Origin: Paracoccus sp. TOH | GTDB lineage: Bacteria; Pseudomonadota; Alphaproteobacteria; Rhodobacterales; Rhodobacteraceae | Length of the DNA stretch: 64,000 nt | Direction of reading: 5' to 3' | Assembly (NCBI RefSeq): GCF_030388245.1 | Contig: NZ_CP098361.1 | Location: forward strand, 248,001-312,000 | Part shown: positions 8,122 to 18,416 of the stretch, piece after piece | Layout of the letters: every line of letters begins with the position of its first letter | Numbering within the stretch: the stretch's first letter is position 1 | The notes under the pieces: model-generated | Told to the model about the DNA's origin: nothing | What the model saw: the letters and a program-made list of their open reading frames with translations, nothing else | Databases searched by the model: none | Translations under genes and position numbers: made by a program

Positions 8122-8910
8122 CTATTTCCGCACGGTCTTCTCGTCGAAATCGGGCAGCGCCTCCAACTCGGCCTTGGTGTAGTTGGTGGCGAAGAAGGTG
8201 TCGTTGCCCACCGTGATCAGGTGGATGGCATCCACGCCCAGCAGCACTTTCTTGGCGCCGATGCCCAGGAAACCGCCGATATCGGCGATATAGCCGACGA
8301 CCTGGCCCGAATCGTCCAGCACGATGTCGTTGACCTTGGCGATGTCCTGCCATTCGGCCGGGCGCTCCTCGACCTGCGGATCCACCCATTCGGTGGTCGA
8401 GGGCTGGTTGGTGGTCCAGATGCGCCGGCTGGTGACCCAGCTCGACAGCACGCCGGGATCGGCTTCCGAGATCGCCGGGGCCTTCACGTCGGGCGGCGTG
8501 ACCGGCGCCTCGGCGGCCGCGTCCTCGGCGGCGGCAGCGGCATCGTCCGCCGCGGCAGCCGCGTCGTCGGCAGCGCCAGCGGCATCGTCGGCGGCGCCGG
8601 CGGCGGTATCGGCGGCCTGCTCGCCCATGCCGGCGGCGGCATCGGCGGCGTCATCCGCAGCCTCGGCAGCGGCGTCGCCCGCCTCGGCGGCCGCATCCGC
8701 GGCGGTGTCGGCGGCCTCGGTCGCGGCGGTGCCGGTTTCGTCGGCGGCCTGCTCGGCGGCCTGTCCGGCCTGCTCGGCAGCGCCCTCGGCAGCGGTGGCG
8801 GCGTCCTGGGCCTGCTCGGCCGGCATCGCCGGCGGCGTGGCGGTCTCGGTCTGCGCGAAGGCCGCGCCCGCCAAAGCCAGGGTGGTGGCGGCAATGACAA
8901 GAGGTTTCAT
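8122..8910 (-). CDS. Exported Ala-rich PRC-barrel domain protein
   Basis: A 262-residue protein. Residues 1-20 (MKPLVIAATTLALAGAAFAQ) form a clear Sec signal peptide. Residues about 25-140 are almost entirely Ala, Asp, Glu, Gln and Gly in short AADAA-like steps, which predicts a long flexible or helical spacer. The C-terminal part (about residues 155-262) contains DIAKVNDIVLDDSGQVVGYIADIGGFLGIGAKKVLLG, the PRC-barrel pattern. PRC-barrel proteins of this type sit in the envelope and are often stress-related in alphaproteobacteria, but their role is unknown. It is a single gene with its own terminator. The Ala-rich part resembles in composition the protein at 53276. Confidence 0.8.
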   Translation of the reverse strand: MKPLVIAATTLALAGAAFAQTETATPPAMPAEQAQDAATAAEGAAEQAGQAAEQAADETGTAATEAADTAADAAAEAGDAAAEAADDAADAAAGMGEQAADTAAGAADDAAGAADDAAAAADDAAAAAEDAAAEAPVTPPDVKAPAISEADPGVLSSWVTSRRIWTTNQPSTTEWVDPQVEERPAEWQDIAKVNDIVLDDSGQVVGYIADIGGFLGIGAKKVLLGVDAIHLITVGNDTFFATNYTKAELEALPDFDEKTVRK

Positions 8911-9062
8911 GGACGATGTCCTTTCCGGTTGTCTTTCGTCACGGACGGCTTGGGCGCCGTCTCATGGCAGGCAAACGCCGCCATTCCCGGCATCGTTCCC
9001 CGGTTCCCGCCCCGCGAACAGGCAGAAGGCGGAAATCCGCCGGCGGGAAAAACCGCGCCGAT

Positions 9063-10166
9063 TCAACGGCCCGGCGGGTGGCTGATCCGGCCGCCGCAGA
9101 CCGGGCCCGGCGCGCCGGTGGTGCCGGGCCCCGAGGTCGGCAGCCCGCGCAGCACCCGCACGGCGAGCCAGCCGAAGGCCTGCGCCTCGAGCATGTCGCC
9201 GTCGAGCCCCGCCGCCTCGACCGGGGCGACGCGGACCGGCAGCCGCGCCGCCAGCGCCGCCATCATCGCCGCGTTATGGCGGCCGCCGCCGCAAACCAGC
9301 ACCAGTTCCGGCGCCCGGTCCAGCGCCGCCAGCCCGGCCGCCACCGCAGCCGCCGCGGCATGGGTCAGCGTCGCCGCCGCATCGGCATCGGACAGGCCCG
9401 CCACCTCGGCCGCCAGCGCCGGGAAGGCGTCGCGGTCCAGCGATTTCGGCAGAGCCCGGGCGAAATGCGGATGGTCCAGGAAGCGGGCGATCACCGCCGC
9501 GTCCGGCTGGCCCAGCAGGGCGAGCCGCCCACCCTCGTCCCGCGCCAGCCCGCGCCGGGCGCGCATCAGGTCGTTCACCGGCGCATTGGCCGGGCCGGTG
9601 TCGAAGGCGACGCAGGCCCCCGGCGCCTCGGGCGCGCCGGCGGCGGGATCGACGAAGGTCAGGTTGCCGACGCCGCCCAGGTTCAGGAACCCGACCGGAA
9701 TGCGCGGCAAAAGCCCCTGCCCCATCGCCCATTCGGCGCAGGCCCAGTGGAAGAAGGGCGCCAGCGGCGCCCCCTCGCCGCCCTGGCGCACGTCCTCGGA
9801 GCGGAAATCCCAGACCACCGGCCGGCCCAGCCGCCGCGCCAGCGCCGCGCCGCAGCCGGCCTGGTGGGTGCCGCGCCCGGCAGGATCATGCGCCAGGGTC
9901 TGGCCGTGATAGCCGACCAGCTCCGTCTCGGGGAAGGCTTCGGCCAGCGCGGCATGGGCGGCGACCGACAGCTCGGCCGCCTCGGCCACGTCCGGCCCGC
10001 CCGGCCATTGCCCCAGCGCCGCGTGCAGGAGGCCCGATTCATTGCCGGAATAGGCGCGATAGGCGCTGCGGCCGAAACCGGCGATGCGCGTCCCGTCGGT
10101 CTCGATCATCGCCGCGTCCACCCCGTCCAGCGAGGTTCCCGACATCATCCCCAGCGCCCGGATCAT
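9063..10166 (-). CDS. anmK: Anhydro-N-acetylmuramic acid kinase
   Basis: A 367-residue sugar kinase of cell-wall recycling; it phosphorylates and opens 1,6-anhydroMurNAc to MurNAc-6-phosphate. The N-terminus [20 protein letters not shown] has the nucleotide-binding GTSLDG motif. Further marks are [27 protein letters not shown] and the C-terminal [20 protein letters not shown]. In-frame start codons further upstream (to 10226) would run into the tyrS leader, so the ATG at 10166 is used. It is divergent from tyrS with 58 bases between them. Confidence 0.93.
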   Translation of the reverse strand: MIRALGMMSGTSLDGVDAAMIETDGTRIAGFGRSAYRAYSGNESGLLHAALGQWPGGPDVAEAAELSVAAHAALAEAFPETELVGYHGQTLAHDPAGRGTHQAGCGAALARRLGRPVVWDFRSEDVRQGGEGAPLAPFFHWACAEWAMGQGLLPRIPVGFLNLGGVGNLTFVDPAAGAPEAPGACVAFDTGPANAPVNDLMRARRGLARDEGGRLALLGQPDAAVIARFLDHPHFARALPKSLDRDAFPALAAEVAGLSDADAAATLTHAAAAAVAAGLAALDRAPELVLVCGGGRHNAAMMAALAARLPVRVAPVEAAGLDGDMLEAQAFGWLAVRVLRGLPTSGPGTTGAPGPVCGGRISHPPGR

Positions 10167-10224
10167 CCTGCTTTCCCTTTTCATGCCCCAACGGTATATC
10201 CGCGCCATTCGAAAGGAACAGCCC

Positions 10225-11469
10225 ATGACCTACCGTGCCAAATCCGATTTCCTGAACGTGATGATCGAACGCGGCTATCTGGCGGACTGCACCGACATGC
10301 AGGCGCTGGACGAAGCCCTGATCAACGGCCCGGTCACGGCATATATCGGTTATGACGCGACGGCGGCCAGCCTGCATGTGGGCCACCTGCTGAACATCAT
10401 GATGCTGCGCTGGTTCCAGAAGACCGGCAACCGCCCGATCACCCTGATGGGCGGCGGCACCACCAAGGTCGGCGACCCCAGTTTCCGCAGCGAAGAGCGG
10501 CCGCTGCTGACCCCGGACGCGATCCGGTCGAACATCGACGGCATGCAGCAGGTCTTCGCCCGCTATCTCGATTACGGCGATGGCCGCGCGGCGATGCTCA
10601 ACAACGCCGAATGGCTGGACAGCCTGAACTACCTGGATTTCCTGCGCGACATCGGCCGGCATTTCAGCGTCAACCGGATGCTGAGCTTCGAATCGGTCAA
10701 GTCGCGGCTGGACCGCGAGCAATCGCTGAGCTTCCTCGAATTCAACTACATGATCCTGCAGGCCTATGACTTCCTCGAGCTTTACCGGCGCTATGATTGC
10801 CGGCTGCAGATGGGCGGCTCGGACCAGTGGGGCAATATCGTCAACGGCATCGACCTGACGCGCCGGGTGCTGGATGCCGAGATCTGGGGCCTGACCTCGC
10901 CGCTTCTGACCACCTCGGACGGCCGCAAGATGGGCAAGTCGGCCGGCGGTGCGGTCTGGCTGAACGGCGCCATGCTGTCGCCCTATGAGTTCTGGCAGTT
11001 CTGGCGCAACACCACCGATGCCGATGTCGGCCGGTTCCTGAAGCTCTATACCGAGCTGCCGGTCGAGGAATGCGACCGCCTGGGCCGGCTTTCAGGCTCC
11101 GAGATCAACGCCGCCAAGATCATTCTGGCCAACGCGGTAACGACGCTCCTGCACGGCGCCGAGGCGGCGGCATCGGCCGAGGCGACCGCGCGCGAGGTCT
11201 TCGAGCAGGGCGGCGCCGGCGGCGATCTGGAGGTGGTGACCATCGCCGCCGACGCGCTGGCCGGCGGGCTGACCGTGGTGCAGCTGCTGGCGCAGACCGG
11301 CATCACCGCCTCGGGGAAAGAGGCCAAGCGCCTGATCGCCGAGGGCGGGTTGCGGCTGAACAACGAGGCCGTGTCCGACCCCCAGTTTGCCGTGGATGCG
11401 GCACTGATCGGCGACGGGATGAAGATCTCGGTCGGCAAGAAGAAGCACCGCATGGTGCAGGTGGGGTGA
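10225..11469 (+). CDS. tyrS: Tyrosyl-tRNA synthetase
   Basis: A 414-residue class I aminoacyl-tRNA synthetase that charges tRNA-Tyr. The HIGH box appears as LHVGHLL (about residue 52), followed by [19 protein letters not shown] and [16 protein letters not shown]. The KMSKS box appears as [10 protein letters not shown] (about residue 237). The C-terminal S4 RNA-binding domain starts near [29 protein letters not shown] stands seven bases upstream of the ATG at 10225. It is followed by a strong terminator. Confidence 0.97.
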   Translation: MTYRAKSDFLNVMIERGYLADCTDMQALDEALINGPVTAYIGYDATAASLHVGHLLNIMMLRWFQKTGNRPITLMGGGTTKVGDPSFRSEERPLLTPDAIRSNIDGMQQVFARYLDYGDGRAAMLNNAEWLDSLNYLDFLRDIGRHFSVNRMLSFESVKSRLDREQSLSFLEFNYMILQAYDFLELYRRYDCRLQMGGSDQWGNIVNGIDLTRRVLDAEIWGLTSPLLTTSDGRKMGKSAGGAVWLNGAMLSPYEFWQFWRNTTDADVGRFLKLYTELPVEECDRLGRLSGSEINAAKIILANAVTTLLHGAEAAASAEATAREVFEQGGAGGDLEVVTIAADALAGGLTVVQLLAQTGITASGKEAKRLIAEGGLRLNNEAVSDPQFAVDAALIGDGMKISVGKKKHRMVQVG

Positions 11470-11475
11470 GAAAGG

Positions 11476-11502
11476 GGCCGGCGGGGAAGCGCCGGCCTTT
11501 TT
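11476..11502 (+). terminator. tyrS terminator
   Basis: GGCCGGCG and CGCCGGCC form a perfect 8-bp stem with loop GGGAAG, followed directly by five T. It starts seven bases after the tyrS stop. Confidence 0.9.
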
Positions 11503-11518
11503 CGTTCCCGGAGAGGTG

Positions 11519-11552
11519 GTTTCCGCGTCTCTTATGTTTCCGCGTCTCTTAT
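11519..11552. repeat. Perfect 17-bp tandem duplication
   Basis: GTTTCCGCGTCTCTTAT occurs twice head to tail (11519-11535 and 11536-11552). It lies between the tyrS terminator and the VOC gene, at the edge of a patch that looks lower in GC. Confidence 0.9.
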
Positions 11553-11657
11553 AGCGCCAGTTCAGCGGACAAAGGGCCGTTCAATCCTAAGAAGAATATC
11601 ATGGGAACCTTGCCGGTCCGGATGGCGTTCCCAATTCGCCTGACCCGAAGAGGACAA

Positions 11658-12017
11658 ATGGCGCTGCATAGGATCTACACCTTCCTGCTGACCGCAGATC
11701 TCGTTGCTGCCGAAGCCTGGTATGCGAAATTATTTGGTCGCGGACCAAGTAACAGGCCGATGGACTCGCTGGTGCAATGGGAGCTGTTCGATCAGGCCGG
11801 GGTGGGGCTTTCAACCGACGCTGAAATCGCCAGCACAGGGGCGCTATTCCTTATCGTGGACGATGTGGCGGTCGAGCGCCGTCGGTTGCATAGCCTGGGG
11901 ATCGTACTGGGCGACGACATCGAGGGCGACTATTCGACGCTGGCGCAAGTGCGCGATCCCGACGGCAACCTCATCACGCTCGCGACGCGACCGTCGCCGA
12001 GCTATCCGCCGGCATAG
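11658..12017 (+). CDS. VOC-family (glyoxalase/bleomycin-resistance fold) protein
   Basis: A 119-residue protein with one vicinal-oxygen-chelate fold: TFLLTADLVAAEAWYAKLFGR at the front, GALFLIVDDVAVERRR in the middle and VRDPDGNLITLA at the end. These are the usual VOC landmarks. Metal-binding residues are not certain and no substrate can be named. GAAGAGGA stands upstream of the ATG at 11658. An in-frame ATG at 11601, with AAGAAG upstream, would add 19 residues. Codons such as AAA, TTA and TTT are commoner here than in neighbouring genes, which suggests acquisition by transfer. Confidence 0.75.
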   Translation: MALHRIYTFLLTADLVAAEAWYAKLFGRGPSNRPMDSLVQWELFDQAGVGLSTDAEIASTGALFLIVDDVAVERRRLHSLGIVLGDDIEGDYSTLAQVRDPDGNLITLATRPSPSYPPA

Positions 12018-12058
12018 GCACGTTGGAAAAGCAAAACAGCCCGGGCGTGAAACGAACG

Positions 12059-12102
12059 AGCCAATGCGCCCGCGAGGCGGGCCGAGGCACTGCGCATTGG
12101 CT
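12059..12102. repeat. Inverted repeat with perfect 11-bp arms
   Basis: AGCCAATGCGC (12059-12069) and GCGCATTGGCT (12092-12102) are exact reverse complements separated by 22 bases. The hairpin stands alone between the VOC gene and the UPF0314 gene with no T-run, so it is not a simple terminator for the + strand. Confidence 0.75.
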
Positions 12103-12186
12103 GAGATGGTGGCAGGCGGAAACAAGGGCGGAAGCTGCCGAGTGACCGTTTTGGGGTCCTTGACCACCACACCGCCATCCGCCCCC

Positions 12187-12747
12187 TCACCCGCCCTGCC
12201 ACGCCCGCACCGCGTCCATCGGCCAAAGCAGCATCAGCACGTTCAGCGCCAGCCCGTCGCGGATCAGCCAGGCGGTCAGCGCCTCGAAACCGATCACCAT
12301 GGCGACCGAGGCCCAGACCGGCAACCGCGCCGCCAGCGCAAAGCCCAGCACCATCGCCAGAATGTCCGCGACCGAATTGATCACGCTGTCGCCATAATAG
12401 TCCAGCGAGATGGTCACCGCGCGGTAGCGTTCGATGATGGCGTCGGAATTCTCGACGATCTCCCAGGCGGCTTCGACCAGCGTCGCGATCGTCAGCCGCC
12501 AGCCGAAAGGCAGGCGCCGCGCCACCAGCCACAAGCCGGCATAGAACAGCAGCCCGTGGATGACATGCGACGGCGTATACCAGTCGGCGAGATGCTGCGA
12601 ATTCTCAGAGCTCATCGTCTCGCCATGCCACAGCTTGACGAAGCCGCATCTGCAGATCGGCTCTCGCCCGATCCAGAGCAGCCAGGCGGCGGCCAGGAGG
12701 ATGATGAGGAAGGTCGCCCAGAAAGCGGCAGATCGGCGCGTGAACAT
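12187..12747 (-). CDS. UPF0314/DUF2585 membrane protein
   Basis: A 186-residue inner-membrane protein with about four or five helices. The family marks GREPICRCGFVKLWHG, ENSQHLADWYTPSHVIHGLLFY and DYYGDSVINSVADI are all present. The function of the family is unknown. The ATG at 12747 was chosen over 12768 because AGGA stands nine bases before it and the family begins near there. It is transcribed in the same direction as the UPF0178 gene upstream, 51 bases away. Confidence 0.85.
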   Translation of the reverse strand: MFTRRSAAFWATFLIILLAAAWLLWIGREPICRCGFVKLWHGETMSSENSQHLADWYTPSHVIHGLLFYAGLWLVARRLPFGWRLTIATLVEAAWEIVENSDAIIERYRAVTISLDYYGDSVINSVADILAMVLGFALAARLPVWASVAMVIGFEALTAWLIRDGLALNVLMLLWPMDAVRAWQGG

Positions 12748-12798
12748 GATGATGGGTCCTGAAATCATTGCTGCAAGGCGCTGTCCATGGCCCGCAGG

Positions 12799-13911
<1,113 letters not shown>

Positions 13912-13922
<11 letters not shown>

Positions 13923-14421
13923 CGGCCGCCACCTTCACCGAGATCATCCGGTCGGGATTCGCCGGCGGCTCGCCGCGGACGATCTTGTCGACATGTTCCA
14001 TGCCCTCGATGACGCGGCCATAGACGGTATACTGGCCGTTCAGGAAATGGTTGTCCTTGAAGTTGATGAAGAACTGGCTGTTGGCCGAGTTCGGGTTCAT
14101 CGACCGCGCCGCGCCCAGCGTGCCGCGGTCATGCGGCAGGCGCGAGAACTCGGCCGGCAGGTCCGGCAGGTCCGAACCGCCGGTGCCGGCCCGGCCGGGG
14201 TTGTAGTTGTTTTCCATGTTGGCATGTTCCACGTCGCCGGTCTGGGCCATGAAACCCTCGATCACGCGGTGGAAAGCCACGTTGTCGTATTTCCCCGCCC
14301 GGGCCAGTTCCTTCATGCGCTCGGCATGTTTGGGGGCGACATCGGGCAGCAGCTCGATCACCACCGGGCCGTCCTTCAGCTCGATGATGACCGTGTTTTC
14401 GGGATCCTTGATCTCGGCCAT
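13912..14421 (-). CDS. ppiB: Cytoplasmic cyclophilin-type peptidyl-prolyl isomerase
   Basis: A 169-residue protein without a signal peptide, starting [18 protein letters not shown]. It has [45 protein letters not shown] and a short C-terminal extension. It is the first gene of a two-gene operon with the exported paralogue. An in-frame start at 14475 would add 18 residues that do not look like protein, so the ATG at 14421 (GGAG upstream) is used. It is divergent from pgk. Confidence 0.92.
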
Positions 14422-14600
14422 GGGGGTCTCCTTCTGATGGCTTGGGCAAAGGCATAAGCATTTCGTCCCGCCCATACAACGCCGCCATTGCCCCCGGCGG
14501 TTCGTCGCCGTCCATGATTGCGGGGCCGGTTGACGAAAATGTCATGATGCGGGAAAACCCGCGCACGGGCGCCGGAGCCCATCAGGAAAGGGACGAGGAC

Positions 14601-15797
14601 ATGACGGATTTCAACACGATCGACGACCTGGAGCTTGACGGCAAGGTGGTGCTTGTCCGCGTGGACGTGAACGTCCCGGTCGAGGATGGCCAGGTCACCG
14701 ACGCCACCCGGATCGAAAAGATCGTGCCGACCGTCAAGGACATCCAGGCCCGGGGCGGCATCCCGGTGCTGCTGGCGCATTTCGACCGCCCCAAGGGCCA
14801 GCGCGTCGAGTCGATGAGCCTGAAGGTGGTGGTCCCGGCGCTGGAGAAGGCACTCGGCCAGCCGGTGAAATTCGCCGAGGAGGCCATCGGCGGCCCGGCC
14901 AAGCGCGCCGTGGCCGATCTGGCCAAGGGCGACGTGCTGCTGCTGGAGAACACCCGCTTCTATCCGGGCGAGGAAACCAACGACGCGACCTTCGCCGCCT
15001 CGCTGGCGGCGCTGGGTCAGGCCTATGTGAACGACGCCTTCTCGGCCGCGCACCGGGCACATGCCTCGACCGAGGGCATCGCGCGGCTGCTGCCCGCCGC
15101 CGCCGGCCGGCTGATGGAGGCGGAGCTGAAGGCGCTGGACGCCGCGCTCGGCAATCCGCAGCGCCCGGTGGTGGCGGTGGTCGGCGGCGCCAAGGTCTCG
15201 ACCAAGCTCGACCTGCTCGGCAACCTGATCGAGCAGGTGGATCACCTGGTGATCGGCGGCGGCATGGCCAATACCTTCCTGGTGGCGCAGGATGTCGAGG
15301 TCGGCAAGTCGCTGGCCGAACGCGACATGGCCGGCACGGCCCGCGACATCCTCGAAAAGGCCGGCAAGACCGGCTGCACCATCCACCTGCCGGTGGACGT
15401 GGTGGTGGCGCGCGAGTTCAAGGCCGGCGCCGCCAGCGAGACGGTGACCGCCGACGCCTGCCCGGCCGATGCGATGATCCTCGATGCCGGCCCGGCGACG
15501 GTGGCGAAGATCCGCGAGGTCTTCGAGACCTGCCGCACGCTGATCTGGAACGGCCCGCTCGGCGCCTTCGAGATCCCGCCGTTCGACGCCGCGACCAATG
15601 CCGCCGCGCGGGAAGCGGCGCGGCTCACGCGCGAAGGCAAGCTGATCTCGGTCGCCGGCGGCGGCGACACCGTGGCGGCGCTGAACAAGGCCGGGGTCTC
15701 GGGCGATTTCACCTTCATCTCGACCGCCGGCGGCGCCTTCCTGGAATGGATGGAGGGCAAGGAACTGCCCGGCGTGGCGGCGCTGCAGAAGCGCTGA
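14601..15797 (+). CDS. pgk: Phosphoglycerate kinase
   Basis: A 398-residue glycolytic enzyme that transfers phosphate from 1,3-bisphosphoglycerate to ADP. It begins [27 protein letters not shown], with the substrate-binding pieces [10 protein letters not shown] and [10 protein letters not shown], and the nucleotide-binding end [12 protein letters not shown] and [30 protein letters not shown] stands directly before the ATG at 14601. A possible -35 (TTGACG, 14530) is present, but the matching -10 is weak. It is followed by a strong terminator. Confidence 0.97.
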   Translation: MTDFNTIDDLELDGKVVLVRVDVNVPVEDGQVTDATRIEKIVPTVKDIQARGGIPVLLAHFDRPKGQRVESMSLKVVVPALEKALGQPVKFAEEAIGGPAKRAVADLAKGDVLLLENTRFYPGEETNDATFAASLAALGQAYVNDAFSAAHRAHASTEGIARLLPAAAGRLMEAELKALDAALGNPQRPVVAVVGGAKVSTKLDLLGNLIEQVDHLVIGGGMANTFLVAQDVEVGKSLAERDMAGTARDILEKAGKTGCTIHLPVDVVVAREFKAGAASETVTADACPADAMILDAGPATVAKIREVFETCRTLIWNGPLGAFEIPPFDAATNAAAREAARLTREGKLISVAGGGDTVAALNKAGVSGDFTFISTAGGAFLEWMEGKELPGVAALQKR

Positions 15798-15819
15798 ACT
15801 CCGGTCGCAAGGAACGGAA

Positions 15820-15844
15820 AAAAGGGGCCCTGCGGGCCCCTTTT
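15820..15844 (+). terminator. pgk terminator
   Basis: Stem AAAAGGGGCCC (15820-15830), loop TGC, stem GGGCCCC (15834-15840), then TTTT. It starts 23 bases past the pgk stop. The A-run on the left arm also makes it usable from the other strand, for the convergent small gene ending at 15891. Confidence 0.9.
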
Positions 15845-15890
15845 GACATTCCGGGACCCGCGGGATGCCGCGCCGGCGACGCCGCGGCCC

Positions 15891-16115
15891 TTATCCGTTC
15901 GCTTGCGTGCCTGCCTGCCCTGCCGGCGCGGGCGCGGGCGCGGGCGAAGTCACGGCCGGAGGCGCGTTACGCTCGATATCCTTCGAGTCGGTGTCCAGAA
16001 ACAGGATGAAGAGAAAGGTTCCGATCGAGATCACGAACGCCAGTCCCAGGACCAGGAAGAACGGCCGGTTCTGACGGATCTGCTCGGGGATGCCTGCGGG
16101 ATCTTCGTTTGCCAT
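15891..16115 (-). CDS. Small single-pass membrane protein
   Basis: A 74-residue protein, start MANEDPAGIPEQIRQ. One hydrophobic helix (about residues 20-40, FFLVLGLAFVISIGTFLFILF) is followed by an acidic stretch and an Ala/Pro-rich tail. No family is recognised. The start at 16115 is preferred to 16121 because GGAGG is then eight bases upstream rather than two. It is divergent from the aldolase gene, 128 bases away, and convergent with pgk. Confidence 0.7.
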   Translation of the reverse strand: MANEDPAGIPEQIRQNRPFFLVLGLAFVISIGTFLFILFLDTDSKDIERNAPPAVTSPAPAPAPAGQAGTQANG

Positions 16116-16243
16116 CGGCATGTCCTCCCGATTGCGACGCAGGATCAACGCATGACGGAAGCGTCAGGTTCCCGTTAGCGCAACCGCAATTGCCCTTGCC
16201 GGCGGGTCTGCTAATCAGCCCGCATTCAGAAATGGAGTTCCCG

Positions 16244-17173
16244 ATGCAGATGACCGAGACCGTCCGCAAGATCCTCGCCCATTACGAGGGCGAAGCGCCG
16301 GGTGTGAAGGCCCAGCTGGCCCGCATGCTGATGACCGGCAAGCTGGCCGGCACCGGCAAGATGATCATCCTGCCGGTGGACCAGGGCTTCGAACACGGCC
16401 CGGCGCGCAGCTTCGCCCCGAACCCGGCCGGCTACGACCCGCATTACCATTACCAGCTGGCCATCGACGCGGGGCTGAACGCCTATGCCGCGCCGCTGGG
16501 CATGATCGAGGCGGGCGCCGACACCTTCGCCGGCCAGATCCCGACCATCCTCAAGGTGAACTCGGCCAATTCGCTGATGTCGGACACCGCCGGCAAGAAC
16601 CAGGCGATCACCGCCTCGGTGGACGATGCGCTGCGGCTGGGCTGCTCGGCCATCGGCTTCACCATCTACCCGGGCTCGGACATGGCGCTCGACATGATCG
16701 AGGAGATCGTCGAGATGCGCAAGGAAGCCGCCGCCAAGGGCGTGGCGACGGTGGTTTGGTCCTATCCGCGCGGCGAGGCGATCAGCAAGGACGGCGAGAC
16801 CGCCATCGACATCGCCGCCTATGCCGCCCAGATCGCGGCGCTGATCGGCGCGCATGTCATCAAGATCAAGCTCTCCACGGACCACCTGATGCTGCCGGAA
16901 GCGAAAAAGGTCTACGAGGCCAAGGGCATCGACATCTCGACCCAGGCCAAGCGCGTCGCGCATTGCATGCAGTCGGCCTTCAACGGCCGCCGCATCGTGG
17001 TGTTCTCGGGCGGCGCCGCCAAGGGCGCGGACGCGGTCTATGACGATGCCCGCGCCATCCGCGACGGCGGCGGCAACGGCTCGATCATCGGCCGCAACAG
17101 CTTCCAGCGCTCGCGCGAGGATGCGCTGGACATGCTGCAGAAGCTGGTCGACATCTACCTGGGCAAGGCCTGA
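16244..17173 (+). CDS. fbaB: Class I fructose-bisphosphate aldolase (DhnA/FbaB type)
   Basis: A 309-residue protein of the archaeal/DhnA-type class I aldolases, which use a Schiff-base lysine. It starts MTETVRKILAHYEGEAPGVKAQ, and contains IILPVDQGFEHGPARSF (substrate pocket), VVWSYPRGEAIS and HVIKIKLSTDH, which holds the probable catalytic lysine near residue 207. The C-terminus RIVVFSGGAAKGADAVYDDARA binds phosphate in this family. It splits fructose-1,6-bisphosphate in glycolysis, or makes it in gluconeogenesis. GGAG is six bases before the ATG at 16244; an ATG two codons later is also possible. It is close to pgk but has separate terminators. Confidence 0.92.
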   Translation: MQMTETVRKILAHYEGEAPGVKAQLARMLMTGKLAGTGKMIILPVDQGFEHGPARSFAPNPAGYDPHYHYQLAIDAGLNAYAAPLGMIEAGADTFAGQIPTILKVNSANSLMSDTAGKNQAITASVDDALRLGCSAIGFTIYPGSDMALDMIEEIVEMRKEAAAKGVATVVWSYPRGEAISKDGETAIDIAAYAAQIAALIGAHVIKIKLSTDHLMLPEAKKVYEAKGIDISTQAKRVAHCMQSAFNGRRIVVFSGGAAKGADAVYDDARAIRDGGGNGSIIGRNSFQRSREDALDMLQKLVDIYLGKA

Positions 17174-17180
17174 TTGCCGT

Positions 17181-17217
17181 GGGGCTCTGCCCCACATCCC
17201 CGGGGTATTTTCCCAAC
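17181..17217 (-). repeat. Dispersed intergenic element, copy B
   Basis: Small hairpin GGGGC-TCT-GCCCC, then CCCCGGGGTATTTTCCCAAC. On the minus strand this reads as the same core as the other copies (AATACCCCGGGG). It follows the fbaB stop by seven bases. Confidence 0.6.
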
Positions 17218-17223
17218 GAAGAA

Positions 17224-17250
17224 GGGCGTCCGGTGCGGGCGCCCTTTTCC
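17224..17250 (+). terminator. fbaB terminator
   Basis: GGGCGTCC (17224-17231) and GGGCGCCC (17237-17244) form an 8-bp stem with one G-T pair and a five-base loop, followed by TTTTCC. Confidence 0.8.
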
Positions 17251-17300
17251 TTTCGGGCCGGACCGCCTAAGTTCCGGGCGACGGACAGAAGGATGGGTGC

Positions 17301-18365
17301 ATGTCGTTTTTCTCGAAGCTGCGCGACCGGCTGACGCGGTCCTCGTCGAAGATCGGCGACGGGCTGGACGAGATCGTCTCGGAAGGCGCGGACGCGAAAA
17401 CGCCGGCCGCCCCCGCACCCGAACCGGCGGCGCAGCCGGCCCCGGTGCCAGAGGCCCAGCCGGCCGACGATGCCGCCGCGCGGCCGGGGATGCTGGGCCG
17501 GATCTTCGGCCGCGCGCCCGTCCCGGCCGAGCCGCGCCGCGAGCTGGACGACGCCATGCTGGAAGAGCTGGAGGAGATGCTGATCCAGGCCGATATGGGC
17601 GTCGAGACGGCGCTGCGCGTCACCGCCAATATCGCCGAGGGCCGCATGGGCCGCCGCATCTCGGCCACCGAGCTGAAGGAGCTGCTGGCCGGCGAGATCG
17701 CCCGCATCATGACCCCGGTCGCGAAGCCGCTGCCGATCTATCCCAAACGGCCGCAGGTGGTGCTGGTGGTGGGCGTCAACGGCTCGGGCAAGACGACCAC
17801 CATCGGCAAGCTCGCCAGCCAGTTCAAGGCGGCGGGCAAGAAGGTGGTGATCGCGGCCGGCGACACCTTCCGCGCCGCCGCCGTCGAACAATTGCAGGTC
17901 TGGGGAAGCCGCGCCGGCGTGCCGGTGATGACCGCGCCCGAGGGCTCGGACCCCGCCAGCCTCGCCTTCGACGCCATGACCCGGGCCGAGGCCGAGGGCG
18001 CCGACCTTCTGATGATCGACACCGCCGGCCGCTTGCAGAACCGGCAGGACCTGATGGAGGAGCTGGCCAAGATCGTCCGGGTCATCCGCAAGAAGGATCC
18101 GTCCGCCCCGCACAATACCCTGCTGGTGCTGGACGCCACCACCGGCCAGAACGCCCTGAGCCAGGTCGAGACCTTCCAGAAGCTCGCCGATGTCTCGGGC
18201 CTGGTCATGACCAAGCTCGACGGCACCGCGCGCGGCGGCGTGCTGGTGGCGCTGGCCGACCGTTTCGGCCTGCCGATCCATGCCATCGGCGTCGGCGAGC
18301 AGATCGACGATCTCGACGCTTTCGACGCCCGCGACTTCGCGCGGGCGCTGGTCGGGCTCGACTGA
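17301..18365 (+). CDS. ftsY: Signal recognition particle receptor FtsY
   Basis: A 354-residue SRP GTPase that docks ribosome-SRP complexes to the membrane for insertion of membrane proteins. The N-terminal 75 residues are an Ala/Pro/Glu-rich membrane-targeting A domain, then the NG domain: N-domain LDDAMLEELEEMLIQADMG, G1 GVNGSGKTTTIGK (about residue 157), AAGDTFRAAAVEQL, G3 DTAGR (about 239), and TKLDGTARGG (about 303). AGAAGGA lies upstream of the ATG at 17301. It is probably monocistronic. Confidence 0.96.
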   Translation: MSFFSKLRDRLTRSSSKIGDGLDEIVSEGADAKTPAAPAPEPAAQPAPVPEAQPADDAAARPGMLGRIFGRAPVPAEPRRELDDAMLEELEEMLIQADMGVETALRVTANIAEGRMGRRISATELKELLAGEIARIMTPVAKPLPIYPKRPQVVLVVGVNGSGKTTTIGKLASQFKAAGKKVVIAAGDTFRAAAVEQLQVWGSRAGVPVMTAPEGSDPASLAFDAMTRAEAEGADLLMIDTAGRLQNRQDLMEELAKIVRVIRKKDPSAPHNTLLVLDATTGQNALSQVETFQKLADVSGLVMTKLDGTARGGVLVALADRFGLPIHAIGVGEQIDDLDAFDARDFARALVGLD

Positions 18366-18368
18366 AGC

Positions 18369-18416
18369 TTTCTCTGTTTTTCAAATACCCATGCGGCCGC
18401 GCGACCGGCGCGGCCG
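18369..18416 (+). repeat. Dispersed intergenic element, copy C, with terminator-like hairpin
   Basis: TTTCTCTGTTTTTCAAATACCC (18369-18390) is followed by a perfect 9-bp hairpin, CGGCCGCGC-GACCG-GCGCGGCCG (18394-18416), which ends exactly where the convergent gene's stop codon begins. It separates ftsY from the small periplasmic gene. Confidence 0.6.

Noticed and set aside
11844..12170. A 108-codon minus strand frame over the VOC gene and the inverted repeat
   Set aside because: It has no recognisable domain and overlaps the VOC reading frame completely.
14530..14558. Promoter for pgk with TTGACG at 14530
   Set aside because: The -35 is good, but the sequence at 16-18 bases spacing (GAAAAC) is a poor -10, so it is only mentioned under pgk.
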